Assembly (NCBI GenBank): GCA_027924585.1
Contig: BSBM01000643.1
Location: 18,586,501 to 18,650,500 of the forward strand
Direction: 5' to 3'
Origin: Larix kaempferi
Taxonomy: Eukaryota; Streptophyta; Pinopsida; Pinales; Pinaceae
Length of the DNA stretch: 64,000 bases
The position numbers were made by a program, and so were the translations under genes. The notes under the pieces are model-generated. The model ran no database searches. It was not told where the DNA came from and was given only the letters and a program-made list of their open reading frames with translations. Below, piece by piece: positions 34,586 to 47,345 of the stretch. How positions within the stretch are numbered: position 1 is the first letter of the stretch; each line of letters opens with the position of its first letter.

Positions 34586-35560
34586 TTTCAAATTTTGATG
34601 AAAGGAGAAAACAGTGTGTAAGCAAAAATTCAACTAGAAGCATTTTATTTCATATTACCTGAGAAAACCATTAATACCATGCTGTGACGTTTTTGTTTTG
34701 TTTTAACTATATATGCAAAATCGTCAAAGGTTCTTCCCAACAATTTTATTAATAAACACAACAAACTATCTATGGTATACATAATTTTTGGTTGGAAAAT
34801 TCACGCTAATAGTTAACCATTTTTTTTAAAATTATTTTTCTTAAGGGATTGCACAGAGTTTGTCATTAGGCTTAGGACAATGTGGGTTTTGGTTTTTTTA
34901 GGATGCAAGTCGATTAGACTGTGGAGGGATCTAAAGACTAGGGTTCTATCCTATGAAATCAACATTGAAAGAGCAGCTACAATGGTTCTATGTTAACCTC
35001 ATGGCTGCAAGGGAGCCACTGTGTTCAAACAGTAGCGTGTATAGCACCCACTTCATGTGGCCAAAATCACCCAAAACACGGCTAAGTTTAAGAGGATCGT
35101 TGAAAAGGTTTATTGTGAGTTCGAACGAGGTAGGGCGACTGGTGAGGTAAGAAAAAACTATAGGTATGTGAAGTTCAAAGCAATCCCCTCTTAACAACAA
35201 CTCTAACCCTAAACTGGTTTTCCCTTAACCGGTCAGTGGTGACAAAGGGTTAACGTTTCACAAGAAACCCCAAAAATACCCCAATTAAAAGCAAGATTAA
35301 TTAAAAAAGAACAAATGGGCATGAGACCTACCTGCCGATTATTGAGTGGATGTCGACCTCAATGGCATTTGGAAGATCATCGTTCAATGACTGGCGTAGG
35401 TCGGAATCAACTAAACGATGTTTTTTGCAATAACCAACAAAATGACCTCCGCCCTATATATAATTTTTTTACAAAAGAGCATTTAATGTAGACTGGGTGA
35501 GATTGTTGGGGTCTTAAATGCAAAGTTAGTCGGGATTGGTGTGGTCACTTATGGAAAAAC
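34586..35560. other. Non-genic spacer between two retroelements
   Basis: No supported gene on either strand; short open frames have no motifs. It probably contains an element boundary, but no LTR end or target duplication is visible. Confidence 0.5.
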
Positions 35561-35740
35561 CTCGTTTCGTCTTCACAATCTGTTCTATGCATCATTGCTC
35601 TTAAAGGTTCGTCGTCGACCATTTTAGAGTGATTCGCTCAGTCTCCGCGAAATGCGTTGGCAGTGTTCTCCAAACCATGCCAACGATGGATTTTGGAAAG
35701 ATTCCTTCAGTGCTAATTTGTGAGTTTTATTTTTCTGCTT

Positions 35741-36190
35741 GCGACTGTTTCGGTGACCTTTTCCGAGTTTGTCCAAAACATGTCGCGACCTTTATTTTAC
35801 TTTGCCGATAATTCTTTTTTCATCGTGGCCTTTTTCAGAAAAAATTCTTAATTTGTTCCACCGACAGTTTCGGCACACATATGTGAGTTCTTCCGAAATG
35901 TGTCGCGACATTTCAACATTCTTTGTCGATCTCTTTTGCTGCGGACTCATCGGCTCATCTTAACATTTGTTGGCAACTGTTTCGACTCAAATAGCCAAGT
36001 TTTTCCGAAATAGGTCGCGCCGTTAAAATTTCTCCGCTGATCTGGGGTTTTGACATCAAACTAGAGAGAATAAAAATTCTAAGGGTTTGAAGAAGCAAAA
36101 CTGAAAGCGCTTCGACCATTTCAGCGGAGCTAACTGAGTTTCACCGCTCATTTCGGCTCAGTTAGGTGAGTTTCTCCGAAATAGGAAAGG
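35741..36190 (+). repeat. Four imperfect stem-loop repeats in the leader of a Gypsy element
   Basis: Units at 35741-35790, 35861-35909, 35972-36022 and 36143-36190 share the pattern TTTCGG, about 19-20 nt, then GAGTTTTTCCGAAAT and, in three of four, GTCGCG. TTTCGG and CCGAAA are complementary, so units 2-4 can fold as 5-6 bp stems (unit 2: 35868-35873 with 35893-35898); unit 1 has a G-to-A change in its right arm. Weaker partial copies flank them (about 35626 and 36220). They lie 260-700 bp before the gag ATG. Confidence 0.65.
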
Positions 36191-36452
36191 TGTCCAAAGC
36201 TTAAAAGATGTCTCTGACCATATTGGCTCAACAATATGAGTTTTTCCGTTCGTTTCAATGCCAAAAGCTGAGTTTTACTTAGTGAGAATAAAGGCCTTCT
36301 TTGCTTGATCCTTTGGAAAAAAAGATAAGCTTGAGGGCAGGATTTTCTAGGATGAATTCAACTCTAAAACTCTCTTAAGAGAAAAGGAGGGGCCCATAAT
36401 TTTCAAAAATTTGGGGATTAGGTTGTAGCAAAAACATCCTCCTATAAGAAAA

Positions 36453-37538
36453 ATGGTAGATGACATTAAACTACCTATTTTTAAAGGAACTGGCCTAGAA
36501 GACCCATAGCAACATTGGTTTCTCTGTGAAGCCATATGGAATGTTAAGCAAGCACAGGATGATGTTATAAAACAATCTCAATTAGTTACCAAATTTAGAA
36601 ACTGAACTCTAACATGGTTCATGAAGTATTATGTTGGACAAAACAGATCACTAGTTGATATCAAAACTGCACTTATTAGAGAATGCAAGAAACCTAAGTT
36701 AAAATATTAGTGCCTAACAGAGCTAAAATAAATCAAACAGAAACCTAATGAGACTGTATGGGAGTTTGATCAAAAGTTCAAAGCATTATTAGATCAAGTT
36801 AGATTTGAAATAGCACTGCAACAACATCAAGAATGGTTCATAGTTGCATTGTTACCCCATATCATATTACCATTGATGCAACATAGGGTAACCTCTCAAA
36901 CAGAAGCATTATATATTGCGATGATGTTAGAAGCTTCGCCCATAGGAGAAACTAGTACAGGTATGGTACAAATACAGACACAGTTAGCCAATTTGACATT
37001 ACAACTATAAGATATGAAGAAAGGAAAAGAAATAAGAGAAGAGGTTTGGTGTACACAATGTAAACGAGAGGGACATTCCAAGGAACACTGTCTTGTATTC
37101 AGAGACTACATCACTAGTGGAGTATCGAACCCATTGAATAACTAGCAAGGACCATGGTGTAATATTTGTTGATGTAGGGGACATCGACCAGAAGACTGTT
37201 ACCTGCTTCAAAAATATGTATAGACACCAAAGAATCTGTACTGCACGTTTTGTAAGTCAGTTGTACATGACGATACAAACTGTAGAGTTTATTATCTCAT
37301 GATAGAAAGAAAGGATGATGTCTATAGAGTCCAAGGAGAAACACCGCATAATAATGAAAATGTGCAGTATGACCAAGGCGCATATAGAGGACATGGTGGA
37401 TACAAAGGAAGAGGTCATATTGTATGCTATAACTGCGCTCAACCCAGATGTTTAGCAAGAGACTGTCATAATCCATGCACTACTTGTAAGTACTATAATT
37501 CATTTGACCATGTCATTGAAGCATGTCCCATTTTGTAG
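36453..37538 (+). pseudogene. gag: Gag with an array of five zinc-knuckle-like motifs, second Gypsy element
   Basis: One frame from ATG 36453 (MVDDIKLPIFKGTGLEDP) to 37538 with several in-frame stops and no frameshift. The first part is a Gag capsid domain (NVKQAQDDVIK, WFMKYYVGQ, ETVWEFDQKFKALLDQ). The last 170 codons hold five Cys/His modules: CTQCKREGHSKEHC, CNIC-CRGHRPEDC (with one stop inside), CTFCKSVVHDDTNC, CYNCAQPRCLARDC (His lost) and CTTCKYYNSFDHVIEAC (longer spacing). Most Gypsy Gags have one knuckle, so five is unusual. The fingers would bind element RNA during packaging. The stops fit Gln and Trp codon decay. The frame continues into the protease region. Confidence 0.85.
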
Positions 37539-40500
37539 GGAAAAATGCAAGATAAAAGACCAGAAGGACAAAACCAAAATATATAGATGATTGTAGTTGA
37601 GAAGAGGAACAAGGATCGCAACACTCATGTTGTGAAACGAAGTGGAACCGCGATAGGAGATGACAGGACAAGCGAAGCTTTGAATTTTGAAGATCACTTA
37701 AACAGACCAAAGCCTACTGATGGGCCTTGGGTAAGAACAACAATTTGAAAAATGCATGCATTTAACCCCGACCAAGATCAAAAGGAATTCATGGAAGCAA
37801 GAAAAAGCTTTCAGAACGTGGAACCTTTGAACACAAGAATCCAATTGTGAAGTGATCAAACACTTATACTGGATATGCGAATATCGTATGATGGATCATG
37901 AACTTTGCCAGAGCAAATAAGTCCTATAATGTAGTTCTTATGGAGCTGCATACATTTTCTAAGGCATGGAAATGCCTTAGGGGAATTACAGAACCTATTG
38001 GGAAATTATGAACAAAGGAATACAGTGAATGATGCACACAGAGCAGTTCATCATATCAAGAACCATAAATGGAAAGGAAGAGAAATGAGGCTAAATGCGC
38101 AGATTGGAGATTATGAAATGAATTGGGTCATTCTCGACCTAGGATCAAAGGTGAATGTCCTAAAAAAACAAACATGGGAACAGATGGGAAATCCAAAGTT
38201 ATCTTGGTCTCCTATACAATTAAGATTAGCTAATCAGCAAAAGGTTATACCCTTCGGTTGATTATCAAGTGTTCTTGTATACATTAATGGAGTACGAAGT
38301 AAAGAAGACTTCGAGGTTATCGAGATCATAGATGACAACAATCCTTACCCTTCATTATTGGTATTGACTGGGCAATTGGAAACCTCGCAATCATCTATCT
38401 CAAGAAAAAACAAATTATATTTGAAGAACCGGATATTAGGATCATTGCATGCTTGGATCCTTCACAAGGACCTAGATATATCGAACTAGTCCGAGAAGAA
38501 TGTAGAGCCCAAGAACTGGATAACATGTACAAGATGATAGTGAATCAGGAAGATTACACTAATCCTATGGATGATGGAACATTGAGCTTGAGATGTGACA
38601 GCTCATGCATATCAGAATCAAACGCAGGAATGGAGAATTGGCAGAGTCGAATGCATGAAGTATCATCAAGATGATGTTTGAAGATCACAAAGTCACTACG
38701 TTGGATTGGAACAAAGGTAAGTCCAATTCCTACTTATGATGGTTTAGGAAATATCCATGCATTTCTTCATGAATATCTAGTATCAGTTCCAGGAGAACAT
38801 AAGTTAGTCTCTCTAGATATAGCATTGCGAGCTACACCTGCTAGATGGTGGGATGCGCATAAAGAGAACCTGAATACATGGGAAGAATGTCAACACATGA
38901 TGGAAATTAGATTTGCAGAGCATGATGAGATAGCACAAGAAAAGTACAATGGAGAGACTGATCCTAGAGATCATATAGAACTTTTCTTGAAATCTTGGAT
39001 ACATACACCTAAGAAAGAATGGGTTCACATGTTTATACACACATTGGATCAAATACCAAAGAATTGGTATACAGAAGCAGAACTTCGCAGAGGCACAATA
39101 GATTGGCACATATTGATAACTGACTTTCAATCCACTATCATTTTTTAGGATGATTTCTCGATTATCAATGAGGCTCTGCAGGTCATTAAAAAGAAGATAT
39201 TAATTGATACCCCGTTACCAATATATAAACAACCAGAGTGGGCAATACAGTTTGAGCGTTCCCTTGAATGCTATAACTTCATGCTAGATGAAGATGACAA
39301 TGAAGATCCTCGTGATGTACATATACATGAGTCAGAAGGAGAACGTGATGTTGAAGGGCTTGATTTAGAAATTCCAAACTTGAGTAGTCTTGTGAAGACC
39401 AGAAAGATCAACATTGGTACTGAGAATGAATAAAAATTTGCTTCTATTGGGGATTACTCGGATGAAAAAATAGTAGCACAGATTTCATACCTACTGCGCG
39501 AATACCAAGATTTATTTCCTACCAAGTTTTCTAAAATGAAAGGCATTTTAGGTGACCTGGGAGTTATAAAATACCTCTCAATACAAATGTGAATCCTATT
39601 AAGCAAACACCTTACAAATTGAATCCCAGATATAAAGAAAGGGTTAAGGCAGAAATTGATAAGATGCTTGACGTGGGAATTATTGAACAAGTAGAGGAAT
39701 CAAAATGGATAAGTCCTATGGTAATTCAGGATAAGAAAGCTAAAGGTGAAATCAAAATCTGTGTGGAGCTCAGAAAATTGAATGATGCATCCTTGCATGA
39801 CCCATTTCCTACTCCATTCACAGATGAAGTGATAGATAACGTAGGTGGATAGGAGGCATACTCTTTCACCGATGGATTTTCTGGATATCATCAGACTAGA
39901 ATTTCTATAGAAGACCAGACAAAAGACAACATTTTCTATTGAATGGGGGTCATATCAGTACATTGTTATTCCGTTTGGATTGAAGAATGCACCTGCTACC
40001 TTTTCAAGAGTTGTTGTAGCTACATTTAAGGATTATATTCATAAATTATTAGAAGTTTATTTTGATGATTGGACAGTATTTGGTCTATTGAAGAACCATT
40101 ATGTGAACTTAAGAATGATGTTAGCAAAGTGTATACAATACCATATTTCCTTGAATTTGAAGAAGAGCGTCTTTTGTGTTCCCTATGGAATTCTATTGGG
40201 ACACATAGTATGTAAGCAAGGATTGATGGTTGAAACAACAAAGATCGCAATAATTGTAAATCTTCTAGCACCTAACTCCGTGAAGCAGTTACACACTACA
40301 TTGGGGCATACAAGATACTAAATAAAGTTTATCAAAGGATATGCGCAGATCACTATGCCTATGGAGAAATTATTGAAGAAAGAAGTGAAGTATAGTTGGA
40401 CTGAAAATTTCCAAAAGGGATTGGACACACTAAAAGAGAAAATGGTCACAGCACCTATTCTAGTCTTTCCTGATTGGAATAAACCATTTCATGTACACGT

Positions 40501-42191
40501 AGATGCTTCATCTATACCACTTGGAATTGTACTAGATCAACCAGGTGAGGGAGGCATCGATCATCCCATTACATTTTCAAGCAGAAAGCTATCTTCAGCA
40601 GAAACGAATTATACCACGACATAAATGGAAGGCTTAGAGATGGTATACACATTGCAGAAGTTTAGACACTATCTACTAGGTTCGCATTTATGCATGTTTA
40701 CTGACCATTCAGCTTTGAAGTACTTGGTCAATAAACCAGTGTTATGGGGAAGAATATGCAGATGGTTGTTACTGTTTCAGGAATATTATTTTGAAATCAC
40801 TGTGGAACCAAGAAGATTGAATGCGGGACCTGACCATCTGTCACGCATTGAGTCAGGAGAAGAACCGAGTAATATGGAGGATAGTCTACCAGATGCACAG
40901 TTGTTTGCTATCCATATAGAAAATGACTACTTCAGATATATCATAGAATTTCTGAATACATGATCAACGCCTACAGAGTTTACTACGCAGCAGAAAAAGC
41001 AATTAGTAGTAAGAGCAACTGAATTTACCATAATTGTTGGACAATTGTATAAATTAGGACCAGATGAAGTATTGCGAATATGTGTACTAGAAAATGAAAG
41101 GTCTAGTATACTAGCCGAAGCACATTCAGGTGTATCTGGAGGACACTACGTAGGAAGAGCTACTGTGCATAAAATTTTGAGATCGGGACTATGGTGGCCT
41201 ACAATACACAAAGACTCAAAGGAACATTGCCGTAAGTGTGATGTATGCCAAAAAACAGGAAAGCCATCTTGTCGAGATGAGATGCCATTGATGCCACAAC
41301 TAACACTTTAGGACTTCGATAAATGGACTATTCACTTCATGCGACCTATTAAATCACCAGGGAAGCAAACTGGCTCAAGGTATATCATCACAGATACATA
41401 TTATTTAACGATATGGGTTGAAGCAAAACCAGTGAAGGACTATAGCATAGTTACCGCCACGCAGTTCATATTTGAGAATATTTGGTTATCCAAATATTTT
41501 AATGAGTGATTAGGGAAACCATTTCCTGAATATAACTATTGCATCCTTGATAAAATAATTTTATATTTACCATCAGAAGAGCACACCTTATCATCCACAA
41601 GCTAATGGCATTGTAGAAGCCTTTAACAAAGTATTGGAGAATGAATTGACCAAAGTATGCAACACAAACAGGGATGATTGGGATCTCATAATATCAGCAG
41701 TATTATGGGCATATAGAACAACTTGTAAGAAGTTGACAGGTCATACACCTTTTAGATTAGCATATGGACAGGAAGTTGTCATGCCCATGGAATACATAGT
41801 ACCAAGTTTGAGAATTGCAGCATTTACAAATATGGAAGATGATTAGACAATGAAAGAAATACTGCTACACTTAGTTGGACTGGAGGAAGATTGCTTCATT
41901 GCAGGTTTTCATCAACAAGTGTAGAAAGACAGAGAAAAAGCATATCATGATAGACACATCAAGACTAAATTTTTCCATGTAGGAGACCTTGTCCTCCTCT
42001 ATGATAGAAAATTTATGAAATTTCCTGGAAAATTCAAAATGCGTTGCTTAGGACCATACACTATTAAGCATGTCACTAGTGGTGGCGCAGTTCAGTTAGC
42101 CACACTACTTGGAGAAAAATTGAAAGGACTTGTTAATGGGAGTAGACTAAAGACTTACAAGGATGGCCCTACTCTTCCAAGTATCAATTAA
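37539..42191 (+). pseudogene. pol: Pol of the second Gypsy element: protease, second gag-like domain, RT, RNase H, integrase
   Basis: Continues the gag frame to about 38356, then changes frame several times (about 38356, 39570, 39920, 41530). Protease: LDLGSKVNVL at about 38130, with IEIIDDNNPYPSLL further on. 38678-39148 encodes a second gag-like segment (LDIALRATPARWWDAHKENL; EWVHMFIHTLDQIPKNWY) placed between protease and RT. RT: KQTPYKLNPRYKE, FSGYHQ, then the active site YFDDWTVFG (about 40059). RNase H: VHVDASSIPLG, FTDHSALKYL. Integrase: finger ending CRKCDVCQ; the first catalytic Asp appears as His (KWTIHFM), and the segment with the second Asp is garbled; [14 protein letters not shown] keeps the Glu region. 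It ends KTYKDGPTLPSIN with TAA 42189-42191. Dead copy of a family I associate with gymnosperms and ferns. Confidence 0.9.
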
Positions 42192-42752
42192 GCAACGCAA
42201 GACAATTTTAAGTGTCAAGTGCAATTTAAATTGGACACTAAAAATAAAAGAATAAGCCATTTGCACACAGTTTTGGTAAAATGTGAAGTTTTCACGAAAA
42301 ATGGAAGTTATGCTACGAAGCACACATAGAAAGTTGAGTTTCGAAGTAAAAGAGGGATCGCGCTGTGAATTTAAAAGTAAGAAAAGAGAAATGCACAGTG
42401 AACCTCATAGTTCACATGACCACTAGCGAAGTAAAGGAAAACTAGTCGTTACAGTTTTTTATCGGAAAGCAGCCATTATACAGTACTTTCGGAAACTAGA
42501 TGTTTCCACAATTAAGGCATATTTGTCCATTGAAGACACATTCAATGAAGGGAAATGACCAAGATATACGCAATATTTGTCCAATGGACATAGAATTTAA
42601 TGGTAATTTAGTTGTTTTTGGGCACGCCTTAGTGCTGAGGTGCCTATAATTAGCAAAGACCGTTTACTTACCGGTTTACCGCAAATTTTCATTTTTACTG
42701 CCTATAATTTCCAAGTTTTTACCAGTTGAAAGCAATCGTTATCCGATAGGAT
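42192..42752 (+). other. Spacer between pol and the additional ORF
   Basis: No coding content. It holds a short repeated phrase (ATATTTGTCCATTGAAGACA near 42520 and ATATTTGTCCAATGGACATA near 42571). It could include the start of a subgenomic or spliced transcript for the next ORF; nothing proves this. Confidence 0.45.
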
Positions 42753-45616
42753 ATGTCTGAGCAGTCGACCTTAGACGAAATTTTGAGTGACTTCTGACAT
42801 TCTGGTCTGGAAGGATTCATGAAGACTCCCATAAAGCAAGAAGTCCCAGAACGCGGTGGATCATCTAGAAACTCACTGAGGAATGTACCACAAGATAAGC
42901 AGAAAGACAAGCAGAATGCCACCGAATAGGAAAAGCCAAAGGCTACGAGTGTTCCAAAGCCATTTTTACCAGCACTGACTCAAGAGAGACCCATCTTGTT
43001 TTTTCTAAAATACATCCCTCCAAGGAAATGAGATGCACCAGAGGTGCTTCTCATGAGGAATTCTCAGTATGAGATTCCCATGTCACCCATGTCAATCCAT
43101 GTGCAGATTAAGGAGAATTTGCTCGCTAAAATTCTAGAGTGCAAATTCGCGGACCATGACTTTCTCTAGGAAGCAAAATTTCCACAATTCCATCCAAATC
43201 AATATATGTGCAGAAGGTGTGATGAAGCTACCAAGCAAGCAACAATTCACCCACAAGTTTAGATTGCACCATTGCATCCATCGGGGTTGTTGAACCTACT
43301 GCACATCCCACATTTTTATAGGAGCCCAAAACTTACAGCGCTGGTGCGCACACTAATTTCATGCATGCACCAGAGATACTTCTGGTTAGACCACAAGATA
43401 GACATTAACATCGATCTCATCTACCGGATCATGCACTTGTGTAAGATGGGTGTTGATCCTACAGTTGAGTTTGTCGGAAAGAACAAAGATAAAGAGTGAA
43501 TTTGGTCTCTCCAAATGAATCCGTGGTTATACAACCGTTGGGATCAAATACCGAGCCACGCAGTTCACAGTCCAGCTCCTTGCAGGAAATATCCTGAGTA
43601 AATGCAAACCGAACGAGGTACCAACCGCTGTAATATCCTTAGTTGCGAAGACTAAGGATGGATTTCAATTCAACTAGGCGAGCTATCTGTTGAACTAATT
43701 CTTAGAAGACATATGAGATACACAAGAAAATGGAGTTCAATTCCACTATAGTTGGTTGCTAGTAGTGATCGAATTTGTAGGATTGAAGGAGCCTAGCTAT
43801 CAACAGAATGTCCTGGTATTCATTGGACACTATAGAGGACCAAGGTTTATGGATGTGGCAAACTGAAAGCCATATCGATAAAGGGTAAACAACATACAAT
43901 TGTATACTTACTATGAGAAGTTATGAGAAGTCATTCAGAGGACTCCACATATCACTAAGGAAGTGACAACTCGCTATATCCGGAAGATGACTTTCAAAGA
44001 TGGATTGCACTTTATTTACATTCACCCACAAGTATAGCTCATGCCTCCTCAATGGTTTGAAGGACTATATTAGTTAGAGGTGCAAAAAATCGATCAGATT
44101 GTGGAAGACTGGCCACCAGAATGGAAGGTTGATGCGGCAGCCACATTGATCACCGCTTCATAAAAAAGTGAATTTAGAGATATACAAGACCAAGGTGATG
44201 ATACAACAAGCGCGCATAACCCATAACCAAGTCAAGGCGCAGAACAACAACAAGCTACTAGCTTGTCAGCAGGTGAGAAAGAAAATCAAACCGATACAGC
44301 TATGCCAGAAGGAATGCACAGGAAGAAACAAAAATATACTAAGATTCCAATCGATGCGCAGTTGCATGACGATGACTATGATTGCATCGCAATCAGAGTG
44401 TCAGAGCATATTGAATAAACACTTGCATTAAAGGAAAGAAAGCAAAAAAGAGTCCAAGAAGGCATGATGGAGAGCCTTGCAGAACTGAAGAGTCTAGTTC
44501 CAAGGGTTGAACAATTCCAGCAAGCTTGACTTGGTGAGAGGACTAGATTCTGATGATCGGGCAGGTGAGTCAAGCCAAAGGAAGATAAATGTGCTTGCCT
44601 TAACAATGAGACCTCGTTTAGTTAGAATTGAGCCGATGAATGTCATATTTCCAACTAACGATATTACTAAAGGTGCGAAGCAACTCACACATCTGGATAT
44701 TAATGTTGGGATGTTTCCCATTGAGGGATTACATAATCTGCATCTACAGGTTGTGGAAGAAATATGAGATAGAGACATAGTATCTTATAACTAACATCTG
44801 AAGCTGGAGGAAAGCTACAAGGACCTAAATGATGAATGCGTACTAAAGACCAAGGAGTTATCAAATGCGCAAGAGAAGAAGAAGAAGTTGAAGGAAGATG
44901 TTTTCGAAGTATGTGCAAAGATCCCAGACTACGCAGAAGATCCTGAGGTAGAAGTCACTATTTTTAGGATTGGTGTCGTCGTAGACAACCTCAAAGCTAA
45001 GATGGAAAATATGGAGATTGGATACAAGGAGCATATTGTTGACTTAGAAGCTCGACAACAATCTGGAACCTCACAACAAGATAAAGAAGCAAGAGCCGAA
45101 GAATTGAAGGCTTCCACAGAAAAGATCTCTGCAGAAGTGGCGAGATGTCAAGACCTACATGATGAAATTACCAAGGTATGGGCTATGCTATAGGAAGAAC
45201 CTGAGTTACAAAAAATTCAGGATGAGGTACAACAACGGAAGAAAGATCTTGACTCTGTGAACATGTCTATGAAGGATTTTCCACCAAGGCAAAGGATCCA
45301 GAAGTTCACAGACATGAAAGAACTTCAGAAGGAGTTGGAAGTGTTAAGGGTGAAGGAAGTTGAAACTTCATTGGATTTACAGCGAATGCCGGAAGAAGCA
45401 CTTGCGCTTTCTGAAGAAATTGAGTAGAAGTTACAAGAAATCCAGAAAACAGAGAACACTGTGATGGAGCAACTTCAAGAACCCATCTCAAAGGAGTTTC
45501 TCGAAACAATTAAGGAGTTTGAACAAGAAGATAAGGACACAGTTGTGAAGTTGAGTGCAACTTTTCAGGAGTTCGCTGCGAAATCAAACATGTCAGAGGA
45601 TGCGCAGTTGAAATAG
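42753..45616 (+). pseudogene. Post-pol additional ORF of the second Gypsy element, globular N-terminus and coiled-coil C-terminus (about 950 codons, broken)
   Basis: ATG 42753 opens MSEQSTLDEILSDF. The frame continues past 43499 with stops, then shifts to another frame through about 44530, and the last part (about 44800-45616) lies in frame 2. Readable segments: LHPSGLLNLLHIPHFYRSP, KTKDGFQFN-ASYLLN-FLEDI, GVQFHYSWLLVVIEFVGL, then an acidic linker and a Glu/Lys-rich coiled coil (EARAEELKASTEKISAEVAR, ELQKELEVLRVKEVE). I recall proteins of this kind next to similar pol genes in seed-free plant and conifer genomes, but no biochemical role is known to me. It lies 560 bp after pol in the same orientation and before the presumed 3' LTR, so it belongs to the element. 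It has the same general architecture as the minus-strand ORF at 34585-31527, without evident sequence similarity. Confidence 0.72.
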
Positions 45617-45653
45617 CCCATTCAAAGTGGCTCAGGGACGAGCCATGAGTAAG

Positions 45654-46860
45654 TGTTAGGGGCTTGTTGGGCGCAGCCCAAGTAGAATAAGTTTTTATGG
45701 AAAAAGTACAAGTTAGGAGAGGCCTAACATCGACCAGTTTTGGGAGAAACAACTCTGTATTTCTCAGGAGCAGGGTATGGAGCGAAGCGAAGTGGTAGAA
45801 AAGGACATGTCCCCTTAGTAAATGCGAAGTAAGAAGTACCATCAAAGTAATTGGAGAAGTTATGAATGAAGCGACGGACTGTCAGCTATAGAAGCAAAGA
45901 CTAAAGAAGTGGAATGGTGCAAAGGATGTGCCACTATAGCGTCAGAGCCGCGCAGTCAGAACTGTGACTGTCAAAGAAGTGTCAGAGCCAGAGGAAGCAG
46001 TGCAAAAGGATAGAAGAGCTCTAGCGAGGTAAAGATAAAGCATGGTCAATAGGAGAACCATGCCATTTTTGGGTTTAAGGGTACTATGGGGTTTGGCCCA
46101 TAGTTATTGTAAAGATGTGACCTTTGGGCACAATCTATAAAAAAGGCATATTTGTATAAGGAAGGGTTAGAGTCTAGTTGGTATTAGATATTTTGTAAGG
46201 ATTATATCTTGTTAGAATTATGTTAGATCTAGGCTGAGAGATATCTAAGAGAGGGAAAAAGACTCTGCAACTATGTGCACATAGATCTATTGTAGAGAAG
46301 AGTCTGCAGCTGAGTGTGCAAACTGGAACTATTAACCCATTCCAAGAAATATAAGAACAATTCCCGTGGATGTAGCTCCCATCTGGGGGGTGAACCATGC
46401 AAATACTTGTGTTATATGTTTGAATATATGATATATTGAATGTTCATGAATGTTTATGCTTATATGTGTGTTTTCATATGAATGTGAATGAGAATGATAT
46501 GCGAAGTCGAGGAACATGCATGTATGAACATTGCAAAGTTGTGTTAATTATGGTAAATGTGTAGTCATAGAAGCAAAGTAACAATGATTCAGCGAAGTCT
46601 GTAGTTTTTTCACAATTGCAATGTGCATAGATTTATGTAGGTAATGATCTGTGAAGTAGATGTTGAGTAAGTTGCGCATATCAAGCTCGCATAACATAAC
46701 CGCGCGTCACCATGTTACATAAACCTGATTCTGTAACCACCCATCTTCACTTCGGGTGAGACTTCAGCTTGCTCGCAGGTTGATGCCGAAAGGGCCAATG
46801 AAGGGGATTTTGTTGGACCAAGGACTAGAAAGAAGCTCGCAGAACCTAGGTCAACCTTGA
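45654..46860 (+). repeat. Probable 3' LTR (and LTR-derived sequence) of the second Gypsy element
   Basis: TGTTAGGGGCTTGTTGGG at 45654 is a plausible LTR start after the additional ORF. CTATAAAAAAGG at about 46133-46144 looks like a TATA box. GTGGATGTAGCTCCC followed by GGGGTGAACCATGC (46366-46400) resembles the U5 end motif also seen at 55558-55588. Near 46752 CTTCGGGTGAGACTTCAGCT and a GCAGGTTGATGCC block resemble sequence at about 54955-54990. The exact end and the 5' partner LTR were not found. Confidence 0.5.
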
Positions 46861-47345
46861 GGAAAGGAGAAAAGGAATAATAACAAACATTCATCCAAGA
46901 CATCATCTGTATCATCCGATCTAGATTCAACATTGTAAGGATTGGCCATATCATCATCGTCATCGATGTCAGTTACGATCATCTTGTCATCGTTGATATC
47001 ATATTCATGGACATTTCCTTCTACATCATCCGATTCAACTAATTCTTCGACATCTTCCTCTAGAACATAATCATCTAACTCATGTTGATCATCTTCAACA
47101 TCGTATTCTTCTTCGAGACCCTCTTCATTACCTTCCTCTACATTATACTTTACTAGCCTTCCCCTTGGATCGTGTCTCACAAGAAATGACCAACCCCCTC
47201 TACCTAGAACCTCAAAGTAAAATACCTCTTCACATTGGCTTGGAAGAACATAGGGCTCGGTTCCTTGCTCAAATAACCTTGTATTAACCATGGTAAATCC
47301 ATTATCATGTTCAATAATAGTTTTATAGGGATCACGTTGATTCAA
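46851..47345 (-). pseudogene. CACTA transposase C-terminal region (DUF4216-like)
   Basis: Minus-strand open frame of 164 codons with QCEEVFYFEVLGRGGWSFLVRHDPRGRL, the pattern seen in the C-terminal DUF4216 domain of plant En/Spm-type transposase proteins, followed by a long acidic tail (EEGNEEGLEEEYDVEDDQHE). It lies downstream of the TNP2 core on the same strand, the normal order in these proteins. The acidic tail is then cut by a short hydrophobic end, probably an artefact of decay or of the boundary with the LTR-like sequence. Confidence 0.75.
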
